From Streptomyces sp. NBC_01235 (lineage in GTDB: Bacteria; Actinomycetota; Actinomycetes; Streptomycetales; Streptomycetaceae): a stretch of DNA of 64,000 nucleotides. Within the stretch, counting starts at the first letter, position 1; each line of letters begins with the position of its first letter. Shown here piece by piece: positions 33,463 through 41,256 of this stretch. The DNA lies in assembly GCF_035989285.1 (NCBI RefSeq), contig NZ_CP108513.1, positions 8,742,001 through 8,806,000 of the forward strand. Reading direction: 5' to 3'. The position numbers were made by a program, and so were the translations under genes. The notes beneath the pieces were generated by a model. The model was given only the letters and a program-made list of their open reading frames with translations, made no database searches and was not told where the DNA came from.

Positions 33463-34956
33463 TCACCAGTGGCCGAGGACCTTCAGCCACAGGGCGCCCA
33501 CGCCCATCCAGATCACGATGTTGACGCCGGCGGCGATCAGCCCGGTCCGCCACCATTCGCCGAGGGTGACATAGCCACCGCCGAAGAGGACGGGGGCAGG
33601 GCCGGACGCGTAGTGGGTCAGGCCGCCGTACAGGGAGCTGATGAAGCCGAGGACCAGGGCTGCCATCACCGGCGGCGCGCCGGTGGCGGTGGCGGCGGCC
33701 AGGAAGGCGGCGTACATGGCGGCCACGTGTGCGGTGTTGGAGGCAAACAGGTAGTGGGAGAAGAGGTAGACCAGCGTGAGGACGACGAACGCGGTCTGCC
33801 AGCCGACTCCGGAGGTGGCGTCGGTGATGCTGTCGCTGAACCAGCCGATGACACCGAGCTCCTGGAGCTGACCGGCCATCATCACCAGGACGGAGAACCA
33901 CACCAGCGTGGTCCAGGCCGCCTTCTCCCCGACCAGGTCGCCCCACGTCAGTACCCCGGTGACGAGCAGCAGCGCCACGCCGGTGAAGGCGGAGACCGTG
34001 GCCGACAGGTCCCAGGCCTGACCGCCGACCGACCACAACATGAGCAGCAGGACGAAGACGCCCGCCATGGTCCATTCCTGACGGGACATCCGTCCGAGCT
34101 CGGCGAGCTGGGCGCGGGCCTGCCCCGGGGCCTCGGGCGTCCTGCGCACGGCCGGCGGGAAGACGCGGTACAGCACCGCTGGGAGCACCAGCAGCGCGAC
34201 CAGGCCGGGGACGAGCGCGGCCAGGGCCCAGGACGTCCAGGTGAGGTGGATGCCGCGGTCGGCGGCGAGCTTCTGCACGAGCGGATTGGCGGCCATGGAG
34301 GTGAGGAACATGGCGCTGGTGACCGTGTTGATCTGCATCGCCGTCACGCTCAGGTAGGCGCCGAGCTTGCGGCGGCTCTCGTCGCCGGGATGCGAGCCGG
34401 CGTTGGCGCTCAGGGAGCGGATGACGGGATGGATCACGCCGCCCGAGCGGGCGGTGTTGCTCGGCGTGGCCGGTGCGAGCACCAGGTCGGTCAGCGTGAT
34501 CCCGTACGCGAGCCCGAGGCTGCTGCGGCCCAGCGCCCGGACGAACAGCAGCGCGATGCGCCGGCCGAGGCCGGTCTTGGTGAAGCCGAGCGAGATGAAG
34601 AAGGCGGCCACGATCAGCCAGATCGTCGGCTCGGAGAAGCCGCCCAGCGCGACGTCCGGCTCCAGCGTTCCGGTGATCATGGTGACGGTGAGCCCGACCA
34701 GGGCCACCGCGCCCAGCGGCAGCGGCTGGAGGATCAGCCCCAGCACGGTCCCAGTGAAGATCGCCAGTACTGCCCATCCGCCGGACTTGATCCCGTCGGG
34801 TTGCGGCAGCAGATAGACGATCAATCCGGCCGCGACGGGGGCGATCCACTTCACCGCCGTCCACGCCGTGGCGGTCCTGGGCGAGGCCGGGGCATGGCCT
34901 GGGGCCGCCCCGGCGAGGGGTCCTTCGGTGTCCCGGAAGGGGGTCATCTGCGCCAT
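33463..34956 (-). CDS. DASS-family anion transporter
   Basis: This 497-residue membrane protein has about twelve to thirteen transmembrane helices and belongs to the divalent anion:Na+ symporter family (CitT/TtdT type). The family signature regions are clear: APATPSNTARSGGVIHPVIR (an SNT substrate motif) and SHYLFASNTAHVAAMYAAF (a second SNT motif). Likely substrates are dicarboxylates such as succinate, malate or tartrate. The TtdT subgroup exchanges substrate for succinate, which would suit fumarate- or nitrate-based anaerobic metabolism, but the substrate cannot be read from sequence. It lies downstream of the sensor kinase gene on the same strand, with its own regulatory region between. 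Confidence 0.88.
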   Translation of the reverse strand: MAQMTPFRDTEGPLAGAAPGHAPASPRTATAWTAVKWIAPVAAGLIVYLLPQPDGIKSGGWAVLAIFTGTVLGLILQPLPLGAVALVGLTVTMITGTLEPDVALGGFSEPTIWLIVAAFFISLGFTKTGLGRRIALLFVRALGRSSLGLAYGITLTDLVLAPATPSNTARSGGVIHPVIRSLSANAGSHPGDESRRKLGAYLSVTAMQINTVTSAMFLTSMAANPLVQKLAADRGIHLTWTSWALAALVPGLVALLVLPAVLYRVFPPAVRRTPEAPGQARAQLAELGRMSRQEWTMAGVFVLLLMLWSVGGQAWDLSATVSAFTGVALLLVTGVLTWGDLVGEKAAWTTLVWFSVLVMMAGQLQELGVIGWFSDSITDATSGVGWQTAFVVLTLVYLFSHYLFASNTAHVAAMYAAFLAAATATGAPPVMAALVLGFISSLYGGLTHYASGPAPVLFGGGYVTLGEWWRTGLIAAGVNIVIWMGVGALWLKVLGHW

Positions 34957-35072
34957 CCCGTGCGTTCAGCCCGGCTCGCCTTGGAATGCTCAGCCGGATA
35001 AGAATCAAGCTTTCGCATCCACGGTGACGGAGGGGAGGAGGCCCTCGCTTGTGGCGACTGGCCCCGGCAATG

Positions 35073-35120
35073 GGGCCGAACGGCACCACATGGGCCCTGT
35101 GACACGCGTGCACGTGTGTC
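35073..35120. promoter_or_regulatory. DevR/OsdR-like dyad and 20-bp palindrome before the anion transporter
   Basis: GGGCC GAAC GGCAC (35073-35086) fits the 5-4-5 pattern. GACACGCGTGCACGTGTGTC (35101-35120) is a near-perfect palindrome with one mismatched pair. Both lie in the 322-bp gap 34957-35278 upstream of the transporter. No gene is seen in this gap. Confidence 0.45.
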
Positions 35121-35278
35121 GGCGGCCCCATCCCGCTCTCCCGGCGCCGAGGCGGGCTGCCCCATCCCGGTCGAACCGGCCGGTGGCGGCTCCGGACGTC
35201 ATGGCACCGACAGGTCCGGGGCCGCCTCGCTCGCCATGCCGCAGTTGCTGCGGCAGCGCTCCGCTCAGAGCCCGGCGG

Positions 35279-37045
35279 TCACCGGTCGGCCGAGGGCAGG
35301 GGCACCGCCCAGGACAGGATCGTGCCGCTGGGCTGGTTCGAGGACGCGTCGAAGCTTCCTCCCAGGTCCTCGGCACGCCGGCGGAGATTGGCCAGGCCGC
35401 TGCGGCGGGTGACGCCGGGATCGATGCCGTGGCCGTTGTCCGTCACCCGCAGCCGGAGGGTTCCTTCGATCACGTCGACGCTCACGTCGACGGCGCCGGC
35501 GTGAGCGTGCCGGGCCACGTTGGACAACGCCTCGCCCAGCACGGCCAGCAGGTGCTCCGCGTACTCGGTCGGCACGTTCGTGTCCAGCAAGCCGGTCATG
35601 CGCAGTGCCGGGGTGAAACCGAGGGCTTCGGCGGCCCGGTCGGTGGCCTCCACGAGCTTCGCCCGCAGGCCGCCGCCGCGGCTGCGGTCGTTCTCCCGCA
35701 GACCGTAGATGGTGGAGCGGATGACCTTGATCGTGTCGTCGAGGTCGTTCACGACCCGCTGGATCCGCTCGCCCACCTGGGGCCGGTCGGCGACGCGGCC
35801 GAGCGTGGACTGCAGCGTCAGAGCGCCGGCGAACAGCCGTTGAATGACCAGGTCGTGCAGATCGCGGGCGATCCGGTCGCGGTCGCTGAGGACCAGCATG
35901 CGCTCGGCGTCCTGGCGATGCTCGGCCACCTCCAGAGTCAGCGCCGCCTGGTTGCCGAACCCGGTGACCATGTCGACGACCGTGTCCGGGAACGCCCGGC
36001 CGCCGGCCACATTCGCCACCAGCAGGACGCCGCGCACGTGGTCGGGGGTGCCGAGCGGCACGTAGAACGCCGGCCCGAGGTCGACCACCGAGGAACTGCC
36101 GCCGTCGGCGCGCGGGTCGGCGCTGACCGCGTCGCTGGTGACCGTCTCCCCGGTGGCGAACACCTTTGACGCCAGCGTCGTGACCGGCAGCACCAGGCCC
36201 CGGACCTCTTCTTCCCGCGTGCCGGAGGCGACCTCGACGACCAGCTCGCCGCTGTCGCCGACCGGGACGGCCAGCGTCACCAGGTCCGCGCCGGCCAGCT
36301 CACGCACGGTGGCGGCGACCGACGCCAGAACCTCGGCCGGATCCAGGCCGGCCAGCAGGCTGCGAGTGAGCTCGTCGCTCGCTGCCAGCCATTGCTGCTT
36401 GCGGCGGGCGTCGTCGTACAGCCGGGCGTTGTCGATCGCAACGCCGGCGGCCGCGGCCAGGGTGCGCAGCACCGCCTCGTCGTCGGCGTCGAACTCCGCG
36501 CCGCCCTGCTTGTCGGTCAGGTACAGATTGCCGAACACCTCGTCGCGCACCCGGACGGGAGCGCCGAGGAAGCTGGTCATCGGCGGGTGCCCGGCCGGGA
36601 AGCCGACGGACGCCGGGTGATCCGCCAGGTTGGCCAGGCGCAATGGCTCCGGGTGGCGGATGAGCTGGCCGAGGATGCCTTCGCCGCGTGGGTAGTTTCC
36701 GATCCGGGCGATGGTCTTCTCGTCGATCCCGACCGTGATGAACTGCTTGATCGTGCCTTCCTCGCCCAGCACGCCCAGCGCTCCGTAGCGGGCATCGACC
36801 AGGGCGACCGCGGATTCCACGATGCGGCGCAGCACCACCTCCAGCTCCAGGTCGGAGCCGACGGCCAGCACCGCGTCCAGCAAGGTGCGCATCCGGTCGC
36901 GAGCCGCCCGCACCTGATGGACCTGCTGCTGCAGACCTTCGAGCAACTCATCCAGCCGCAGCTGCGGCGAAGCCCCTGGTACCGCGGCGTCGCCCCGGCC
37001 CTGCGCGCCCTCGTCCACCACTGCTCCCCTCATCTCATCGTGCAC
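35279..37045 (-). CDS. DosS/DevS-like GAF-GAF sensor histidine kinase
   Basis: This 588-residue soluble kinase has two GAF domains (about 62-198 and 225-375), a HisKA_3 dimerisation domain with the phospho-acceptor in RDLHD (His 397) and a HATPase domain (GEALSNVARHAH, DNGHGI, SGLANLRRRAEDLGG). It matches mycobacterial DosS in length and layout. The first GAF domain has His 153 (GHPPM) and Tyr 175 (NLYLTD), 22 apart, the same spacing as the heme ligand His149 and distal Tyr171 of DosS, so it should bind heme and sense O2, NO or redox. GTG at 37045 (GAAGGGTGG upstream) is preferred; ATG 37066 is possible. No response regulator gene lies in the window. Confidence 0.9.
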   Translation of the reverse strand: MHDEMRGAVVDEGAQGRGDAAVPGASPQLRLDELLEGLQQQVHQVRAARDRMRTLLDAVLAVGSDLELEVVLRRIVESAVALVDARYGALGVLGEEGTIKQFITVGIDEKTIARIGNYPRGEGILGQLIRHPEPLRLANLADHPASVGFPAGHPPMTSFLGAPVRVRDEVFGNLYLTDKQGGAEFDADDEAVLRTLAAAAGVAIDNARLYDDARRKQQWLAASDELTRSLLAGLDPAEVLASVAATVRELAGADLVTLAVPVGDSGELVVEVASGTREEEVRGLVLPVTTLASKVFATGETVTSDAVSADPRADGGSSSVVDLGPAFYVPLGTPDHVRGVLLVANVAGGRAFPDTVVDMVTGFGNQAALTLEVAEHRQDAERMLVLSDRDRIARDLHDLVIQRLFAGALTLQSTLGRVADRPQVGERIQRVVNDLDDTIKVIRSTIYGLRENDRSRGGGLRAKLVEATDRAAEALGFTPALRMTGLLDTNVPTEYAEHLLAVLGEALSNVARHAHAGAVDVSVDVIEGTLRLRVTDNGHGIDPGVTRRSGLANLRRRAEDLGGSFDASSNQPSGTILSWAVPLPSADR

Positions 37046-37450
37046 CGTCCGACCACCCTTCAGCATGCCCGATGAGTCGACCGCGTTCGATGTCGCCCCG
37101 GCCGACGACCACAGCCGACAGCGGACAGCGGACAGCGTCTGTGGTGAAGGACGACCGCCTCTCCGCCCACTCTTTCTCTCCCGGTACAACGCTCGCGCGA
37201 GTCGCTTCACGTACCCGCTCATCCCTGACGCCCCACTTGCCTCCGGTCTCCGGCGGCTGTCTCGGCGACGCGCGCGGCGGAGACTCCCCGACCGTGCTGG
37301 GGCGGTGTCTCCGAGCAGGACGGTGTGCATCCGCCTCGCCCGGCCGTACAAGTACGACCTGCCGGCCGCGGGGACCGCGGCGGGGAACGGTCCGCAGCGA
37401 CGTGAGAAACGCCACGGTGTCCGCCGACGCCGGCAGGCCGCCCCTGGCAA
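37046..37450. other. Intergenic region, no gene recognised
   Basis: Upstream of the kinase gene and before the TetR remnant I find no supported coding sequence. Frames are short and Arg/Pro-rich. I also see no strong 5-4-5 dyad here, so the kinase gene may not be autoregulated through that motif. Confidence 0.4.
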
Positions 37451-37654
37451 CTGAACTGGCAGCGGCTGCTCGCCCCGGAGATCGCCCGGCGCACGGGAGC
37501 CGGTCCGGGCCGCCCCGAAGACCCCAGGCCGAACGCGCCGGCCGCGGCCGCGGCCGGCTGTCCGGACGCGGCCGCGACGGGCTGGGTGGCCTGCGAGGGT
37601 AAAGTCCCCCTGGCCGTGATCCTCGACCGCGCGATGAGCGCACCGACGCGATAG
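37451..37654 (+). pseudogene. Remnant of a TetR-family C-terminus
   Basis: The frame from 37454 to the TAG at 37652-37654 encodes 66 residues that align end to end with the C-terminus of the intact TetR protein at 37855-38478. By eye 45 of 66 positions are identical, including PEIARR, RPNA and DAAATGWVACEG. No start codon or DNA-binding part precedes it, and the frame is closed upstream at about 37401. It is a decayed duplicate or the trace of a recombination event. The 200 bases after it (37655-37854) have no recognised gene apart from promoter elements. Confidence 0.8.
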
Positions 37655-37816
37655 CGACGCCCGTCGTCCTCGACAGACGCCTCCGAGGACATGCTCGACA
37701 TCAGGCCAACACGACAGGTGTGTCGGAGACTCTGACCAACATGTTCCGCAAGGTCGACTTGGCCCGGCAGCCGTGACCCGGCACGCGGCTGCACCGACGA
37801 CCCCGACATGCTGATG

Positions 37817-37847
37817 CTCAGTATCATATTGAGTCGCCGCTGTATCC
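37817..37847 (+). promoter_or_regulatory. TetR operator-like dyad and -10 element, leaderless start
   Basis: CTCAGTA TCA TATTGAG (37817-37833) is an inverted repeat with six of seven arm bases paired. TATCCT at 37842-37847 is a good -10. The ATG at 37855 falls at the expected transcription start, so the mRNA is probably leaderless, and there is no ribosome binding site. Autorepression through the dyad is likely. Confidence 0.6.
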
Positions 37848-37854
37848 TGCTCTT

Positions 37855-38478
37855 ATGACCGACCCCGCCCCCACCTCCACCCAGTCCGCTGCCAAGCCCC
37901 CGGGCCTGCGGGAGCGTATGCGTGCGACGGTTCGGAAGGAGGTCGTCGAGGTCGCGCTCCGGCTGTTCATCGAGCAGGGGTTCGATCGGACGACCGTTGA
38001 TCAGATCGCCGCCGAGGTGGGGCTCTCGCGCGCCAGCCTGTTCCGGTACTTCGGCACCAAGGAAGACATCGTCCTGCAGGGGCTGGAGGAATCCGGCCGC
38101 CAGATCGCGGATGAGTTCGCCGCCCGCCCTGACACGGAGCGGCCCTGGGAGGCGCTGCGCAGGGCGTTCGACGTGCTCATGCGCGCGAACGAGGCAGATC
38201 CCCAGCAAGCGCTCACATACCTGCGCATGCTCCAGGAGACTCCGTCACTGCGCGCCCGGCACTTCGAGAAGCAGCTGAGCTGGCAGGAGATGCTGGTGCC
38301 GGAGATCGCCCGGCGGCTGGGCGTCAGCTCCGACCGGCCGGAGGAGATCAGGCCGAACGCGCTGGCCGGGGCCGCGCTCGGCTGTCTGGACGCTGCCGCG
38401 ACGGGCTGGGTGGCCTGTGAGGGCACGGTTCCCCTGGCCGTGCTGCTCGACCGTGCGATGGGCACGCTGACGGAATAG
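37855..38478 (+). CDS. TetR-family transcriptional regulator
   Basis: This 207-residue regulator has an N-terminal helix-turn-helix domain, about residues 25-72, with RLFIEQGFDRTTVDQIAAEV, then GLSRASLFRYFGTKEDIV typical of TetR recognition helices. The C-terminal ligand-binding half carries PEIARRLGVSSDRPEEIRP and DAAATGWVACEG. The pattern resembles actinobacterial acyl-CoA/efflux-type regulators but no ligand can be assigned. The start ATG is the only one consistent with the leaderless promoter and the domain. The neighbour downstream is a PAP2 phosphatase; a possible weak hairpin at 38492-38519 separates them. Confidence 0.92.
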   Translation: MTDPAPTSTQSAAKPPGLRERMRATVRKEVVEVALRLFIEQGFDRTTVDQIAAEVGLSRASLFRYFGTKEDIVLQGLEESGRQIADEFAARPDTERPWEALRRAFDVLMRANEADPQQALTYLRMLQETPSLRARHFEKQLSWQEMLVPEIARRLGVSSDRPEEIRPNALAGAALGCLDAAATGWVACEGTVPLAVLLDRAMGTLTE

Positions 38479-38576
38479 CCCCGCGAAGGCCGCCTGCCGC
38501 CCGGACCCCCGCGGTAGGCAGGGCGACGGACCACCTCAAGCGGTGGTGGGGACACGTGCAGGGCCTCTAAGGAGTC

Positions 38577-38645
38577 ATGATCCGGAACATCATCCATCGA
38601 TCACGGCAAAGCCCCGCAGGTCGACCGGACGCGGTGGGCGTGTGA
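38577..38645 (+). CDS. 22-codon leader ORF coupled to PAP2 gene
   Basis: An ATG at 38577 preceded by AAGGAG (38569-38574) begins a 22-residue ORF starting MIRNIIHRSR and ending in GVGV-type residues. Its TGA (38643-38645) overlaps the GTG start of the PAP2 gene as GTGA. The PAP2 GTG itself has no good ribosome binding site, so PAP2 translation may depend on this leader. Seen directly in sequence; regulatory role is inferred. Confidence 0.5.
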   Translation: MIRNIIHRSRQSPAGRPDAVGV

Positions 38646-39325
38646 CCGGCCGGTCGGCGCCCGCGGTGCTGCCCCCGTCGCTGCGCGTGCGGCTCGGGCT
38701 GATCGCGGCCCTCGCCGCGCTGGTGGTCGTCGTGCTCGGGGTCCTGTATGCCGACGAGAGCAAGCCCGGCATGGCGGACGCGCGGATCGTGGCGGCGGTG
38801 GACGGGGTGGGGCCGCCGTGGCGGTACGTCGCTCTGGCCATGGACTTCCTGGGGGAGCCCGTGGGAGCGGCGACGCTGGTCGTGGCCATCGTGACGGCCT
38901 GCCTGCTGCTTCGGCATCCTCGTGCGGCGGTGCTCGTCGTTGCCGGCGTCGGCATGACCGTGGGGACGGCGACGCTGCTCAAGTCCCTGGTCGGACGCAC
39001 CATCCACGGCGACGGCAACCTGTCCTACCCGAGCGGGCACACCGCCTTCGCCACCGCGCTCGCCCTCGTGGTGGCGCTGCTCGCGGCCGGCCGGCTCGGC
39101 CTCGGCCGGACGGCCGGCACGTCACTCGTGCTCGGTGCGGCGCTGGTTGCCGGCGCCGCCATGGGCTGGGCGCAGGTCGCCCTGGGCGCGCACTACCCGA
39201 CCGACGCCCTCGGCGGCTGGTGCACCGCGCTGGTGGTGATACCGGCGACCGCGTGGCTGGTCGACCGGACGGCCGACCGGCTGGTCGATCGGACGGCGGA
39301 CGCCGGTCGGCGGGAGCGTCGCTGA
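38642..39325 (+). CDS. PAP2-family phosphatase (membrane)
   Basis: This 227-residue membrane protein has about six helices and the type 2 phosphatidic acid phosphatase signature: KSLVGRTIHGDG, then PSGHTAFATAL, then GAHYPTDALGGW (the three PAP2 motifs with the catalytic His residues). Such enzymes dephosphorylate lipid phosphates, including undecaprenyl pyrophosphate, so it could recycle carrier lipid for the adjacent polysaccharide operon; that is inferred. GTG at 38642 overlaps the leader ORF stop. A longer GTG start at 38543 is possible but would read through the leader. The C-terminus has an internal repeat LVDRTAD twice. Confidence 0.88.
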   Translation: MTGRSAPAVLPPSLRVRLGLIAALAALVVVVLGVLYADESKPGMADARIVAAVDGVGPPWRYVALAMDFLGEPVGAATLVVAIVTACLLLRHPRAAVLVVAGVGMTVGTATLLKSLVGRTIHGDGNLSYPSGHTAFATALALVVALLAAGRLGLGRTAGTSLVLGAALVAGAAMGWAQVALGAHYPTDALGGWCTALVVIPATAWLVDRTADRLVDRTADAGRRERR

Positions 39326-39350
39326 CGTCACGTCACGTCACGTCACGTCA
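39326..39350. repeat. Five tandem copies of CGTCA
   Basis: A perfect (CGTCA)5 tract directly follows the PAP2 stop codon and reaches the stop codon of the convergent aminotransferase gene. Length variation by slippage is plausible. No terminator hairpin is seen between these convergent genes. Confidence 0.7.
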
Positions 39351-40682
39351 CGCCAAGCGGCGGAATACGGGCTTCACCGGTCGCCCGGCCATCCAGGGGG
39401 TCGGGTCCGCGGCGTCCAGTGCCTTGCGGTACACCGCACATGCCTGGGCCACCACGTCGACGGTGTGATCGATGTCGGCGTCGCTGAGCGCGCTGCTCAC
39501 CACGAACGACGGGGCCAGCACCCCGCCCGCGAGGAGCCGGCGCAGGAACAGGGTGCGGTACTCCTGCGATGGCTGCCCGTTCTCGTCGAGGGTGGCGAAG
39601 ACCAGGTTGCTGGCCCGGCCCCGGACGACGATGTGGTCGCCGACGCCCATGCCGGCCGCGGCGTCGCGGACACCGGCGGCCAACCGCTCGCCGAGGGTGT
39701 GCAGCCGCGCGGTGACGCCCTCTTCGACGTAGGTGGTGAGCACGGCCATCGCGGCTGCCAGGGAGTGCGTTTCCGCACCGTGCGTGGTGGACAGCAGGAA
39801 CACCCGGTCGCCGGAGTGACGCAGCCCGCCCCGCTCCATCAGATCGCGGCGCCCGGCCAGCGCGGAGACGGCGAATCCGTTGCCCAGCGCCTTGCCGAAC
39901 GTGGAGAGGTCGGGGACGACGCCGTACAGGCCCTGGGCACCGGCCTCGGACCAGCGGAAGCCGGTGATCATCTCATCGAAGATCAGTACGCAGCCGTGCC
40001 GGTCGGCCAGTTCGCGGAGGCCCTCGAGGTACCCGGGCGGCGGCTCGGTGTGGGTGGCGGGTTCGAGGATCAGGCAGGCGACCTCGTCCTGGTAACGGGT
40101 GAGCAGCTCCTCCGTGGCGGCCAGGTCCCCGTAAGGGAAAGCCACGGTGAGCTCGTTGGTCGCCGCCGGAATGCCGGCGGACATCGGCGTGGTGCCGATG
40201 AACCAGTCGTCGACGGAGAAGAACGGATGGTCGGCGCAGATGGCCACCCGCGGGCGCCCGGTGGCGGCGCGGGCGAGGCGCACCGCGGCGGTGGTGGCGT
40301 CGGAGCCGTTCTTCGCGAACTTCACCATCTCGGCGGTCGGCACCGTGGCCAGGAAGCGTTCCGCGGCCTCGACCTCCACGATGGACGGCCGGACGAAGTT
40401 GCTGCCGCGGTCGAGTTCCCGCCGCACCGCCTCGATCACGCGTGGGTGGGCGTGGCCGAGGCTGACCGACCGCAGGCCGGAGCCGTACTCGATGTAGCGG
40501 TTGCCGTCGACGTCCCACACGTGGGCACCGCGGCCGTGGCTGATGACCGGGGCCAGGTTCTCGGGGTACTGGTCGTCGCCCTTGGCGTAGGTGTGCGCGC
40601 CCCCGGGGATCATGGCGTGCAGCCGCTCGTTCGCCCTCCGCGACCGGGGCAGGAGGAGCTCTTCGGTGTCTTCGGCGTTCAC
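39348..40682 (-). CDS. Class III aminotransferase (glutamate-1-semialdehyde aminotransferase-like)
   Basis: This 444-residue PLP enzyme is of the GSAM/class III fold. Key regions are GGAHTYAKG, FDEMITGFRWS (the Asp that binds the PLP ring) and LSTFGKALGNGFAVSAL with the PLP Lys near residue 272. True heme-pathway GSAM is very unlikely as the gene ends a polysaccharide operon; a role in amino-sugar synthesis (transamination of a nucleotide-linked keto sugar) or in linking an amino acid to the glycan is more likely. GTG at 40682 has GAGG at good distance. It is the last gene of the operon, 7 bp after the 3,5-epimerase gene. Confidence 0.85.
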   Translation of the reverse strand: MNAEDTEELLLPRSRRANERLHAMIPGGAHTYAKGDDQYPENLAPVISHGRGAHVWDVDGNRYIEYGSGLRSVSLGHAHPRVIEAVRRELDRGSNFVRPSIVEVEAAERFLATVPTAEMVKFAKNGSDATTAAVRLARAATGRPRVAICADHPFFSVDDWFIGTTPMSAGIPAATNELTVAFPYGDLAATEELLTRYQDEVACLILEPATHTEPPPGYLEGLRELADRHGCVLIFDEMITGFRWSEAGAQGLYGVVPDLSTFGKALGNGFAVSALAGRRDLMERGGLRHSGDRVFLLSTTHGAETHSLAAAMAVLTTYVEEGVTARLHTLGERLAAGVRDAAAGMGVGDHIVVRGRASNLVFATLDENGQPSQEYRTLFLRRLLAGGVLAPSFVVSSALSDADIDHTVDVVAQACAVYRKALDAADPTPWMAGRPVKPVFRRLA

Positions 40683-40689
40683 GCCAACC

Positions 40690-41256
40690 TCAACTTTCTT
40701 GGTGCTTCAGGACCTCGGCGAGGCTCGGCGCCTCCCGGTCCCGCTGGGACATCGATGTGACCGGCAGCGGCCAGGGGATGGCGAGCTCCGGGTCGTCGAA
40801 GGCGATCGTCACGTCCTCGGACGGATCGTGCGGGCGGTCGATCCGGTACGAGGTGTCGGCGGTTTCGGTCAGCGCCTGGAAGCCGTGTGCGCACCCCGCC
40901 GGGATGTACAGGGTCGTCTGCGTCTCGTCGGACAGCTCGAAGAAGGCCCGGTTGCGGTAGGTCGGCGAGTCCGTCCGCAGGTCCACGACGACGTCGAAGA
41001 TCCTCCCGTACGAGCACCGCACCAGCTTCGCCTCGCCGGCGCCGGAGCGCAGGTGCAGGCCGCGCAGCACGCCCCGGACCGAGCGGGACAGGCTGTCCTG
41101 GACGAAGGCGTCCGGGTCGAGGCCCACCGAGCGGACCACGTCGGCGTCGAAGGTGCGGCAGAAGAAGCCGCGCTCGTCGGCGTACGGCGTCGGCTCGAAC
41201 AGGTACGCGCCGGCGATCTCCGGGACTTCGGTCGCTTTCATTCCGGGTGCGTTCAT
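40690..41256 (-). CDS. dTDP-4-dehydrorhamnose 3,5-epimerase-like protein
   Basis: This 188-residue RmlC-type cupin epimerises nucleotide 4-keto-6-deoxy sugars. Family landmarks are DERGFFCRTFD, VRGVLRGLHLR with the active-site His region, GRIFDVVVDLRTDSPTY and IPAGCAHGFQAL. All are in the usual order, and the length is normal. The ATG at 41256 overlaps the stop of the pyruvyl transferase gene; an internal ATG at 41241 is possible. With the cytidylyltransferase upstream, the natural substrate may be a CDP- rather than dTDP-sugar, which sequence alone cannot decide. Confidence 0.88.
   Translation of the reverse strand: MNAPGMKATEVPEIAGAYLFEPTPYADERGFFCRTFDADVVRSVGLDPDAFVQDSLSRSVRGVLRGLHLRSGAGEAKLVRCSYGRIFDVVVDLRTDSPTYRNRAFFELSDETQTTLYIPAGCAHGFQALTETADTSYRIDRPHDPSEDVTIAFDDPELAIPWPLPVTSMSQRDREAPSLAEVLKHQES

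Noticed and set aside
33189..35001. Plus-strand frames opposite the anion transporter
   Set aside because: Antisense shadows rich in Gly/Asp/Gln with no recognisable motif; the minus-strand gene has clear SNT motifs and transmembrane helices.
37655..37800. Short frame ending in a plausible C-terminus after the TetR remnant
   Set aside because: About 30 codons, no start context and no family resemblance; cannot be distinguished from chance.
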